This document shows positions 15,593 to 21,918 of a DNA stretch of 21,936 bases, one piece after another (positions within the stretch are counted from its first letter, which is position 1; every line of letters starts with the position of its first letter). Origin of the DNA: a virus; IMG/VR virus record IMGVR_UViG_3300028557_000214, positions 1 through 21,936 of that record. One strand, 5' to 3'. The translations under genes and the position numbers were made by a program. The notes below the pieces were generated by a model. The model had not been told where the DNA came from. It was given only the letters and a program-made list of their open reading frames with translations, and did no database searches.

Positions 15593-16277
15593 TCGGTGTA
15601 ATTTCGGTGTTTTCGTCAAAACCAAAACAAACTAATTCTTTTTTTTCCTTTAAGTATATTCTAATTTTTTTAAACCATTCTTTTGTAAAGTTAAATAAAT
15701 TTTTGTCGTTATCTATTACATACTGCTCAACCCTTGAATTAAATGACAAATTCCCAGAACCTTCAATGTGATAATAGTTTCCTTTTTTTGTTTTAACGGA
15801 GATAATTTTAGCGTGTGATGAACAGAAAAATAATTTCACATTTTTGTTTTTAATAAAAATTTCTTTTGTTAACTCTTCTTTTTTTCTATAAGCTTGATTC
15901 CGCAAATTAGAAATAAGTATTTCTGTTTTACATTCATTTGCATTAATTATTGAATCAATTAATTTTACTGAATCGTAATTAATTGAATACGCTGCAATAA
16001 GTAATTCTTCTATTTTTTCTTGTTTTGCTATATGTTGTAATAGCAAAGAAGCATTCATTGATTTGAATGTTACAATTCTTAGTGATGTTTCTTTTTTTGG
16101 AAGTATAATATCTTTTTCAGAATTTATAATTTCAAAAGTTTTTTTAGAGTTTAATTGAAACTTTACGTGAGATAAATCCTCCAAAGAGCTATCATCTAAG
16201 TCTTTTTCTTTATTTATTAAATTAGTATTATCCCAATCAAAAGAATCTAAATTCCAATTTTCAATGTTATTTTTCAT
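15585..16277 (-). CDS. PLD-superfamily nuclease-like protein
   Basis: 230 aa from the ATG at 16277; another ATG at 16307 would add 10 residues but lies in the stem of a terminator hairpin. The C-terminal half carries one HKD-type motif: SSHAKIIS (His155, Lys157 in the short form) followed by EGSGNLSFNSRVEQY (Ser174, Asn176, Glu184). The aspartate of the classical HxKxxxxD motif is not evident. Before it, IEELLIAAYSINYDSVKLI and CKTEILISNL fit the strands of a PLD fold. Single-motif PLD enzymes act as dimers, and phage or restriction members are often metal-independent nucleases. It lies directly upstream of the terminase genes, where HNH nucleases sit in many HK97-like phages, so a role in packaging-linked DNA cutting or in defence is plausible but unproven. 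Confidence 0.75.
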   Translation of the reverse strand: MKNNIENWNLDSFDWDNTNLINKEKDLDDSSLEDLSHVKFQLNSKKTFEIINSEKDIILPKKETSLRIVTFKSMNASLLLQHIAKQEKIEELLIAAYSINYDSVKLIDSIINANECKTEILISNLRNQAYRKKEELTKEIFIKNKNVKLFFCSSHAKIISVKTKKGNYYHIEGSGNLSFNSRVEQYVIDNDKNLFNFTKEWFKKIRIYLKEKKELVCFGFDENTEITPNE

Positions 16278-16278
16278 A

Positions 16279-16308
16279 AAAAGAAATGGGTTTTTAAAGA
16301 GACCCATT
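16279..16308 (-). terminator. Possible intrinsic terminator after radical SAM gene
   Basis: Minus-strand AATGGGT (16308-16302), a 10-nt loop, ACCCATT (16291-16285), then TCTTTTT directly before the ATG at 16277. A seven-pair stem with a T tract on the minus strand only. It would reduce flow from the accessory genes into the PLD and terminase genes; no clear promoter follows it, so it is likely leaky. Confidence 0.55.
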
Positions 16309-16322
16309 AAACTCTGTCAGCG

Positions 16323-17144
16323 TTACAAAATTACATTTAATCTTTGATTTTTCAAAGCCATATAATCCATGTCCGTTTCATAATCATTTAAAAACAAACT
16401 TTCTTCTTTGTATTGCAAAAGATCCTTTTTAATGTAAAACAGTTTATTATGTTTTCTCATTATTTTAACTGAATCGGTTAAAAATTTTGTCCAGTCAAAT
16501 TTATCTTCGTGCTTTTTAAAATGATTTAATTTACCAATTTTATAAGAATCAACGTAACTAGAAGTTAACTCCATTATTTCAAGAGATTGGTCAGGATAAA
16601 TAACAGGTTCCATACTTGCCCAAGTTTTTATTCCGTTTTCGTGCATTATCTTTAAAGTTTCGAATCTATCTTTTGGTAACGCTCCGTTTTTTTCCCATTT
16701 TAAACTATCTTCATTGTTTGTAAAGGTTAAACTTCCTCCAATCTGAATATTATCGCCAAACATTTTAAAAACGTCTAAATCTTGAATTAAATTTTTTCCA
16801 CCTTTACTTAAAATAGAAACAGGGATATTATGTTCTAAAAGCATCAATAAAACCTTTCTTGTTAATTTTGTATCATTATTAAAATGACTGTAAGGGTCTG
16901 TTAAAAATGATAAGAAAACTTGTTTTTCTGAATTTTGAAATTTCTTACAACTTCTTTTTAACTCTTTCATTAAAGTTTCTTCTTCTTTGATGTAAACGTC
17001 TGAATGGACGTAATTAGAATTAAATCTTTTCATCATTTTTGGAACGTAACAATATACGCATCCGTGGTCACATCCTTTGATGTAATTTAAAGCTAGAGGG
17101 CTGTATTCACGCGCTGCTCCGCTTGGTTCATAAATAGCTGACAT
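16323..17144 (-). CDS. Radical SAM protein of SPL (COG1533) type
   Basis: 273 aa. The iron-sulfur motif is near the N-terminus: GCDHGCVYCYVP with Cys25, Cys29 and Cys32 (CxxxCxxC), preceded by SPLALNYIKG as in spore-photoproduct-lyase-like proteins. The FLSFLTDPYS segment after ~residue 77 and ILSKGG (~111-116) fit the family's barrel strands, and WASMEPVIYP (~171-180) matches the SPL 'SiEP.i.p' strand. Such enzymes use S-adenosylmethionine to start radical chemistry; the founding member repairs a thymine photoproduct, while many relatives have no known substrate. It follows the methyltransferase-like gene by about 37 nt and precedes the PLD gene. Repair of phage DNA or modification of a nucleic acid is possible. 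Fold and cluster are secure; substrate is not. Confidence 0.88.
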   Translation of the reverse strand: MSAIYEPSGAAREYSPLALNYIKGCDHGCVYCYVPKMMKRFNSNYVHSDVYIKEEETLMKELKRSCKKFQNSEKQVFLSFLTDPYSHFNNDTKLTRKVLLMLLEHNIPVSILSKGGKNLIQDLDVFKMFGDNIQIGGSLTFTNNEDSLKWEKNGALPKDRFETLKIMHENGIKTWASMEPVIYPDQSLEIMELTSSYVDSYKIGKLNHFKKHEDKFDWTKFLTDSVKIMRKHNKLFYIKKDLLQYKEESLFLNDYETDMDYMALKNQRLNVIL

Positions 17145-17181
17145 ATTTACTTATTTTTAAAAGTTACTTAATCAAATATAT

Positions 17182-17724
17182 TCATTTTAACTCAAAATGA
17201 ATATAATACTTTCTACCATCACCATAATAATTAATTTCATTAATTCCAATATTAGCTAGGTATTTTTTAATTTTATCAAACATATTTTTCGAGAACAATG
17301 TTCTGCTTTTTTTTGTCATTGCTTTTGTATATCCTAATTTTTCAAGTATTAAATCGGGTAAATTGCCCATTCCTGAAGATATACAAGTTAAAAAAATATG
17401 TCCTTTATAATTTTTAGACATTAAATAATCTAATTGTTTAGCTGCAAAACCATAACTATCCAAATCAATAGTTGAATATTTATGAATGTTGATAGAAAAT
17501 AACCATTTCAAATTATCTCCTTTTAAATTTATTCTTTCGTAATTTTCAACATCTATCGAATGAATTATAAGGTTTTTAATTTTTGAAATATCACGATATA
17601 AAACACCATTACCTCCGTAACATTCTAAAACATTACTATTATTAGGTATGTATTTTGAACGCAAATCTATTTTTTTTTTTGTCCAAAAATGATCATTATT
17701 TGTTTTAATTACTTGTGCTTTCAT
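17182..17724 (-). CDS. Small class I methyltransferase-like protein
   Basis: 180 aa from the ATG at 17724 (a TTG two codons upstream is the alternative). Residues 32-42 (VLECYGGNGVL) match the glycine-rich SAM-binding motif I; HSIDVE (55-60) fits the acidic end of strand 2, and TIDLDSYGFA (85-94) fits motif IV, where 'DLDxYG' is reminiscent of the DxDPxG catalytic strand of Trm1-type guanosine N2-methyltransferases. No target-recognition domain is present, so a small RNA, nucleobase or protein substrate is as likely as DNA. It overlaps the ParB-like gene by 20 nt and is followed by the radical SAM gene, suggesting joint action. Fold confidence is moderate; the reaction is unknown. Confidence 0.68.
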   Translation of the reverse strand: MKAQVIKTNNDHFWTKKKIDLRSKYIPNNSNVLECYGGNGVLYRDISKIKNLIIHSIDVENYERINLKGDNLKWLFSINIHKYSTIDLDSYGFAAKQLDYLMSKNYKGHIFLTCISSGMGNLPDLILEKLGYTKAMTKKSRTLFSKNMFDKIKKYLANIGINEINYYGDGRKYYIHFELK

Positions 17725-18232
17725 ACTCAATTCCTTGAATGTTTTTTATTTCTTGCAATAAGTCTTTTATTTCAAAAAAAACATCTGCGCTACATGAAAT
17801 TAACACATGAGTTTTTTTATATGGCACTAATTTTTCTGTTTGTTCTTTTTGTTGTGATTCTTTTTCAATTTCTGGAACATCCAACCCCCAATCCTCCAAC
17901 TGTTCAACGTCCCATTCATTAGCCAACATTTCAAAATCCCACTCGCCACCCGAAACGTTATCTTTAATCAAAAACTCACGTTGTTGTTCTTCCGTAAGGT
18001 TATCAGCAATAATAATTGGTATTTCTATCATTCCTACTTCTTTACACGCTTTCAATCGCATATTACCACCGAGAACAACCATATCAGCGTTAACAACAAT
18101 CGGTCTAATCTCAAGCATTTCAGGAAGTTCTTGAATTGATTTAACCAACTTCTTAAACTTGTCGTCTTTGATTAAACGTGGGTTGTTGGGGTTGAGTTTA
18201 ATCTCGCTTATTTTAACTTTTTGAATTTTCAT
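17705..18232 (-). CDS. ParB/Srx-fold protein
   Basis: 175 aa. The N-terminal ~90 residues form a ParB-like domain: KISEIKLNPNNPR (7-19), ELPEMLEIRPIVVN (35-48) and the nucleotide-binding segment VVLGGNMRLKACKEVG (52-67). DNVSGGEWDFEMLANEWDVEQLEDWGL (91-117) is the helical extension usual in phage versions. The C-terminal part (THVLISCSADVFFEIKDLLQEI) is a separate small alpha/beta piece also found in Bacteroidota phage ParB-like proteins. In phages such proteins lie near terminases or methyltransferases and may bind or nick DNA; there is no ParA partner here, so plasmid-type partition is unlikely. It starts 10 nt after the small RHH-like gene. Confidence 0.85.
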   Translation of the reverse strand: MKIQKVKISEIKLNPNNPRLIKDDKFKKLVKSIQELPEMLEIRPIVVNADMVVLGGNMRLKACKEVGMIEIPIIIADNLTEEQQREFLIKDNVSGGEWDFEMLANEWDVEQLEDWGLDVPEIEKESQQKEQTEKLVPYKKTHVLISCSADVFFEIKDLLQEIKNIQGIEYESTSN

Positions 18233-18242
18233 AAGTTTAATA

Positions 18243-18380
18243 TTAGTCTTTTTTATTAAGTGATTTAGCGAATTTTCTAATTTCTTCTATTTGGCTAGGG
18301 TAACAAGTAACAGAGAATGTTTTGATTTTCTCTGTTACTGATGGTCGTCCTGCTCCTAATCTTTTTCCTCCTCTTTGCAT
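18243..18380 (-). CDS. Ribbon-helix-helix-like small DNA-binding protein
   Basis: 45 aa, beginning MQRGGKRLGAGRPSVTEK. The N-terminal GGKRLGAGRP resembles the AT-hook-like arm that precedes RHH domains in many phage proteins ('RGGxRxGAGRPK'). It is followed by a strand IKTFSVTCYP and helix SQIEEIRKFAKSL; the protein ends within or just after the first helix, so it is shorter than a full RHH domain. Its ATG shares one base with the preceding TAA (TAATG). The gene contains a perfect 12-bp inverted repeat (18306-18317 and 18328-18339). It is probably a small regulator, perhaps acting on its own operon; truncation leaves this uncertain. Confidence 0.7.
   Translation of the reverse strand: MQRGGKRLGAGRPSVTEKIKTFSVTCYPSQIEEIRKFAKSLNKKD
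18306..18339. repeat. Perfect 12-bp inverted repeat within RHH-like gene
   Basis: Arms AGTAACAGAGAA (18306-18317) and TTCTCTGTTACT (18328-18339) are exact complements around a 10-nt centre. Arm centres are 22 bp apart, about two helical turns. No T tract follows on either strand, so it is not a typical terminator. It could be a protein-binding site or an RNA hairpin in the mRNA. Confidence 0.8.
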
Positions 18381-18871
18381 TAGGCTGTTTTGTTTAGTTT
18401 GCTAAACCATTCGCCTTTAAAATTTACGTAATTATCATTTTTTCCATTCAATGATATTTTACGACCATTTTTATTAATATAGTGCGTGTTATTGTTTTTG
18501 TACTTATTGTTTAAACATAAGTCACCGAATGCATAAAGTTTAGCTGAATTGCAAGATATTAAATTCATTGAATGATAATAAATTCCATCTTTACCTAATA
18601 AACTTTTATATTCCTCAACGTTTTCACAATTGTAAACTTGTTCTGTATTTAAGAATTTTTCAATCTGATTAATAAGACAAGTCATTTTAATTTTTGCTAA
18701 TCTACCAGCGTTGTGATTGAAACTAACTTTTGTTTCTTTTACTTCTTTGATGTTGCAATTAGTAGCTAATTTCATTTTTTCAATGTTTGCAAATGGAACA
18801 ACGATGTTACATTCTACTGTTGAAAAATCTGTTACTAATCTTACTTTGTTGTTTTCGATAATTGCTTTCAT
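18380..18871 (-). CDS. Unknown phage protein, first gene of accessory/packaging operon
   Basis: 163 aa. The N-terminal half has alternating strand-like segments (KVRLVTDFSTVECNIVVPF) and a helix (GRLAKIKMTCLINQIEKFL); the C-terminal half is Asn/Lys-rich (NNKYKNNNTHYINKNGRK) and ends NFKGEWFSKLNKTA. It has five Cys residues without a zinc-binding spacing. No family recognised. It has its own strong promoter, with a leader of about 28 nt, and is directly followed by the RHH-like gene in a TAATG overlap, which places it first in the operon leading to the terminase. A regulatory or DNA-interacting role would fit, but nothing in the protein shows one. Confidence 0.75.
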   Translation of the reverse strand: MKAIIENNKVRLVTDFSTVECNIVVPFANIEKMKLATNCNIKEVKETKVSFNHNAGRLAKIKMTCLINQIEKFLNTEQVYNCENVEEYKSLLGKDGIYYHSMNLISCNSAKLYAFGDLCLNNKYKNNNTHYINKNGRKISLNGKNDNYVNFKGEWFSKLNKTA

Positions 18872-18905
18872 AATGTTTTATTTTTTTGAGTGATTAACTA
18901 TGAAA

Positions 18906-18935
18906 CAAAGATAAGGTTTATTTTGATATAATCAA
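18906..18935 (-). promoter_or_regulatory. Bacteroidota-type promoter of accessory/packaging operon
   Basis: Minus-strand TTG (18935-18933), exactly 19 nt, then TATCTTTG (18913-18906): a complete match to the TTG-N19-TAnnTTTG pattern of the Bacteroidota primary sigma factor. The expected start is near 18899, giving a ~28-nt leader with an A-rich stretch before the ATG at 18871. The best promoter in the window. Confidence 0.85.
18923..18935. repeat. Operator-like palindrome at promoter -33 element
   Basis: TTGAT, 3 nt, ATCAA: a perfect 5-bp inverted repeat covering the -33 TTG of the 18906-18935 promoter. A second TTGATTA copy lies directly upstream on the minus strand, so the heptamer TTGATTA occurs twice 12 nt apart. 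Suits a repressor or activator site; short, so chance is possible. Confidence 0.4.
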
Positions 18936-18966
18936 CTATTTAATCAATATTTATTCATAAAACTTT

Positions 18967-19125
18967 TTAATCATTTTCATCAAGTTTCATAACTAACTCA
19001 CAAAATGCAATTATTTTGTCTAGTGCTTTACCAATTTCTGTTGGGTTCGGCATTTCATGTATTCCATCATTATCACGTCTCCACAATTGGTATTGTTTTA
19101 TTAATTCTAAGTCTTGCTCGGTCAT
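18967..19125 (-). CDS. Small unknown protein ending the early operon
   Basis: 52 aa from the ATG at 19125, whose first bases overlap the nuclease stop codon as ATGA. It begins MTEQDLELIKQYQLWRRDND, continues with a short loop (GIHEMPNPTE) and ends with an acidic helix (IGKALDKIIAFCELVMKLDEND). It is probably an all-helical protein. No family recognised. It is the last gene of the six-gene coupled set before the promoter of the next operon. Confidence 0.68.
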   Translation of the reverse strand: MTEQDLELIKQYQLWRRDNDGIHEMPNPTEIGKALDKIIAFCELVMKLDEND

Positions 19126-19658
19126 TTTATATGTATTAATTCTTGTATTTCTTTTTGGAACTGCTCAAAGTCTGTCCACTTGCAAAGGTAGTAAATGCCA
19201 CCATCTTTTTCAACTTCAATCTGTCTTTTTAATTGTGATTCTCGAATTTGATCCTTACCTATTTTTAATTCAAGTGAAAGAAATCGACCGTAAATAATTC
19301 CCTCGATGTCGCTCATTCCTTTGTTTGAACTTGGAATGTAACCTACATTTTTACGCCATTTTCCCTCGCTTGAAATTCTACGAACTGAACTGCTGCCGTA
19401 AACGTAACGCAAATAATCGAGAATTAATTTAGTAATTCCGTTGGTGTCGTGAATTGAAACATTATAAGCAGGTTGTAATACAACTTCATAAGGAACTAAA
19501 TTTTTATCGTATTCAGTCAAAGTAACAGCTTTTTGTTTTTCTTTACTTTTCGTTACTGAATACTTACGTTTTGGCACGGTGTAAGGCGGTGCTGTTGTGT
19601 TTAAACAGTCCAACATGTGAACGTACTCGATGAATTCTTTTAGGGTATAAATTTTCAT
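19122..19658 (-). CDS. VRR-NUC / PD-(D/E)XK nuclease-like protein
   Basis: 178 aa. The catalytic core is in the C-terminal half: GMSD (residues 114-117, Asp117), then a strand with LELK (129-132, Glu130 and Lys132), and Gln142 in the following helix (QIRESQLKRQ), the order G-x-S-D ... E-x-K ... Q of VRR-NUC and phage Holliday-junction-resolvase-like nucleases. The N-terminal ~75 residues, containing a Lys-rich stretch (VPKRKYSVTKSKEKQK), are not part of the core and may bind DNA. It lies in the replication operon, where such enzymes resolve branched DNA or trim replication intermediates. ATGA overlaps join it to both neighbours. Confidence 0.83.
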   Translation of the reverse strand: MKIYTLKEFIEYVHMLDCLNTTAPPYTVPKRKYSVTKSKEKQKAVTLTEYDKNLVPYEVVLQPAYNVSIHDTNGITKLILDYLRYVYGSSSVRRISSEGKWRKNVGYIPSSNKGMSDIEGIIYGRFLSLELKIGKDQIRESQLKRQIEVEKDGGIYYLCKWTDFEQFQKEIQELIHIK

Positions 19659-19840
19659 TTGATTAATTCTTGAATTTGTTTATTTTCTTCTTCATTAGGT
19701 TCTCGAATGAAGTTGATTTCAATGTTATTAGCATTGTGCCAAATTACAGAATGAATACAAGAAATCGCCATAAGCTGCTGCATTCGTTGTTCATCTTTTT
19801 GAGTAATATCTCTTTGCATTGATAATTCGCGTTCTTTCAT
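19655..19840 (-). CDS. Small unknown protein in replication operon
   Basis: 61 aa from the ATG at 19840. The N-terminus is polar and Gln-rich (SMQRDITQKDEQRMQQL), the middle is hydrophobic (MAISCIHSVIWHNANNIEINF) and the end is an acidic helix (PNEEENKQIQELIK). One possible reading is a short alpha-beta-alpha fold. No family recognised. It is joined to the 48-aa gene before it and the nuclease gene after it by ATGA overlaps, which supports real translation. Confidence 0.68.
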   Translation of the reverse strand: MKERELSMQRDITQKDEQRMQQLMAISCIHSVIWHNANNIEINFIREPNEEENKQIQELIK

Positions 19841-19983
19841 ACTTTTTCAATTTTAAATCCTTGTGAATAATTACCGCTTGCGATTAATAGTTTTTTCTTC
19901 CATAGCGCTAATTGACGGCTTGTGAATATCCAGCTTTGAATCGGTTGCTTTGTTGTTAGGTTGTAGTAAATTAGTTTATTCAT
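19837..19983 (-). CDS. 48-aa unknown protein in replication operon
   Basis: A short gene from the ATG at 19983 to the TGA at 19837, with ATGA overlaps at both ends. The peptide (MNKLIYYNLTTKQPIQSW, then SRQLALWKKKLLIASGNYS) has a strand-like start and a basic helix, and an isoelectric point that looks high. No family recognised. It was accepted because the frame exactly fills the gap between two coupled genes. Confidence 0.65.
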   Translation of the reverse strand: MNKLIYYNLTTKQPIQSWIFTSRQLALWKKKLLIASGNYSQGFKIEKV

Positions 19984-20309
19984 TTTATATTGATTTTATA
20001 CGTTTCAAATTTCTGCTTCAGCTGTTCGTTTTGTAACTCTAAATCTCGAATGTACGATTGAGATTTATTAAAATATTCCTTAATCAAAAGTAAACGGTTT
20101 AATGTTTTCTCAAATCGTTGTATTATTTGATTATTTGGTAAATCTTCCTTTTGCTTTCGGATTAAGTTACGCTCAACTTCAATAATAATATCATTTAGAA
20201 AATAACCTGAGTGCCTGTACTGCGTTTCTATTATCCAACTCATATCGAGTTTTTTCCATGCTTTCTCCATTTCTTCCGTTTCTTTTAGCATTTCTTTTAT
20301 TGAACTCAT
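19980..20309 (-). CDS. Coiled-coil protein after primase-helicase
   Basis: 109 aa, nearly all helical and highly charged. The N-terminal helix (IKEMLKETEEMEKAWKKL) is acidic, a central segment (YRHSGYFLNDIIIEVERNLIRK) is more hydrophobic, and residues ~65-105 (RLLLIKEYFNKSQSYIRDLELQNEQLKQKFE) show heptad spacing of a coiled coil. It may be an oligomeric partner of the replication proteins. No family recognised. Its ATG overlaps the primase stop as ATGA, and its own TGA overlaps the next start. Confidence 0.75.
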   Translation of the reverse strand: MSSIKEMLKETEEMEKAWKKLDMSWIIETQYRHSGYFLNDIIIEVERNLIRKQKEDLPNNQIIQRFEKTLNRLLLIKEYFNKSQSYIRDLELQNEQLKQKFETYKINIK

Positions 20310-21784
20310 ACTCCTGCTTTTTTATTTAGTTCGTCCCAAATTTCAACTTTTTCTTTTACAATAACTGGTTCACGTTTTATAAACATTACGTGCTTAATTC
20401 CGTTAGGTTCACAATAATCAACTTCTAATTCAAAGAATTTAACATATTTATTAAACGCTTGAGTAAATGCCGTTTTTGTTTTCAATCCATACTTTCCAAC
20501 GTTTAAATTATAGTCGTTAAACAACTTGTCGTAATTGTACCAGTCATTAAATTTCAAACCCTGCAACTGATTGTAAAGTTCAATGTTAATTTCAGTTTGT
20601 AATTTCTTAATAGGTAACGAAATTTTATCGTAATCCAGTAAACCGCTTTCTAAATAAAATTTAATACATTGAATCATGTAGGAGTCAAAACGTGCCCATT
20701 CTTCATCGTTCCAATTGTCAAAAAGTTTATGTCCAAAATAATTAATAGGAGTGTATTTTGAGTTAAAAAATGTGCTGAGTTCAACTTCAAATTTTCTAGC
20801 ATCGTGTGAACCTCCTGAACCTTTTAAAGTGTAATTTGTAGTTATTAAAATCTTTGGACTTTCTGCAATTGAAAGTTTAATTGTGTCAACTCCCTTGTAA
20901 GTTATTCCAATACCTTCTGTTATTTCACTAAATAAATTCTCAAAAACAAAGTTTTTTTTCACATCATCATAAACTAAAATTTGAGTATCTGTTTTAACTC
21001 CTGAATACTTGAATTTATCTGTGTGGTCAAATTCTTTTCCGTTAAGTGAATGTACTTTTTTTAGGTGTTTTAAAGCATTCCAAAACAAACCTTTTCCGCT
21101 TCTTCCGTTTGGTTCATCACTAATCATTTCATCGTTTAAAATTATTGCTCTATTTTCACAACCTACATTAAACGAATGCAGCAAATAACCGATAACTGAT
21201 TTAAAAGTATTGTAACGGGAAACCGCTTGTTTTTTATCTTCAACTTGTTTTGCGCTGGGGTTTTCTGTCAAATTAAAACCTCCTGAAATTAACCAGATAA
21301 ATGTTCTGTATTCGCTATCGTGGTGGTCGCATTCTTTATAATCTCGGTCAATAATTTGGTCTTTCCAAACGTTAATATTCAAATCTTTGTAGCTTTTTAA
21401 TTCGGTGCTTTCTTTTGTAATTTCTAAAATTCCATTTCGATAATAAAGAAAACACGATTTTTCGTTGTCCTTTATTAAGTTTATTTTTTCCGTTTTTATC
21501 ATTGAAAGATAATCACGTTTAAACATTGAAAGCTTTGAAGTTATTAAGTTAAAAACATTTTCATTAAAATCATTTTCTTGAATGTGGTCTAATATAAAAT
21601 CTTTGATATCAATTTCGTTTACTATTTTTAAAAATATTCCTTCTTTTTTTATAAGGTTAAAACTGCTGTTTTCGTTTGGTTTATTCTTGAAGTAATTGTT
21701 GGCTTCTAAAAACCGCTTGAACTGAAAGTTATTTATGTAATATTTTCCGTCCTGCGTTTTACTCCAAAATTCTATATTTTCCAT
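20306..21784 (-). CDS. Primase-helicase, SF3/DUF5906-like
   Basis: 492 aa from the ATG at 21784; a GTG at 21829 would add 15 residues, and the frame is open to the right window edge, so a longer form cannot be excluded. The ATPase core shows Walker A GRSGKG (residues 227-232), Walker B-like ILVYDDV (269-275), sensor TTNY (315-318) and a possible arginine finger in SHDAR (326-330). This matches the P4-type/D5 helicase domain of phage primases. The N-terminal ~160 residues contain no clear primase catalytic motif, so priming may depend on another protein. It is the first gene of the coupled early operon. Confidence 0.85.
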   Translation of the reverse strand: MENIEFWSKTQDGKYYINNFQFKRFLEANNYFKNKPNENSSFNLIKKEGIFLKIVNEIDIKDFILDHIQENDFNENVFNLITSKLSMFKRDYLSMIKTEKINLIKDNEKSCFLYYRNGILEITKESTELKSYKDLNINVWKDQIIDRDYKECDHHDSEYRTFIWLISGGFNLTENPSAKQVEDKKQAVSRYNTFKSVIGYLLHSFNVGCENRAIILNDEMISDEPNGRSGKGLFWNALKHLKKVHSLNGKEFDHTDKFKYSGVKTDTQILVYDDVKKNFVFENLFSEITEGIGITYKGVDTIKLSIAESPKILITTNYTLKGSGGSHDARKFEVELSTFFNSKYTPINYFGHKLFDNWNDEEWARFDSYMIQCIKFYLESGLLDYDKISLPIKKLQTEINIELYNQLQGLKFNDWYNYDKLFNDYNLNVGKYGLKTKTAFTQAFNKYVKFFELEVDYCEPNGIKHVMFIKREPVIVKEKVEIWDELNKKAGV

Positions 21785-21821
21785 ATTGTTGTTGATAAAA
21801 AAACCCTCATTAACTCCGTTG

Positions 21822-21881
21822 CATCTCACTTCAACTTCATTAACAAGGGCAATAATTCCTTTCGGTTTATAATGTGAGATG
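21822..21881. repeat. Inverted repeat in primase-helicase leader
   Basis: CATCTCAC (21822-21829) and GTGAGATG (21874-21881) are perfect 8-bp complements 44 nt apart, both within the expected leader RNA. Pairing would bring the two ends of the leader together and enclose a second small stem, CGGTT/AACCG. It could be a regulatory RNA fold or a protein-binding pair; short arms limit confidence. Confidence 0.45.
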
Positions 21882-21891
21882 AACCGTTTTA

Positions 21892-21918
21892 CAAATATAA
21901 AAATAATTTCAATACAAA
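21892..21918 (-). promoter_or_regulatory. Candidate promoter of replication operon
   Basis: Minus-strand TATATTTG (21899-21892) fits the -7 box TAnnTTTG. Upstream is a long T tract ending TTTG at 21918-21915, only 15 nt away, so the -33 spacing is poor. Transcription would begin near 21885, leaving about a 100-nt leader before the ATG at 21784. The rest of 21785-21936 contains only the inverted repeat. Confidence 0.45.

Noticed and set aside
17173-17195. Promoter between methyltransferase-like and radical SAM genes
   Set aside because: TATATTTG fits a -7 box, but the nearest TTG is only 12 nt upstream, so no acceptable -33 element exists.
17705-18232. Plasmid-type partition system around the ParB-like gene
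   Set aside because: No ParA-type ATPase and no parS-like repeats are present; the phage context explains the protein better.
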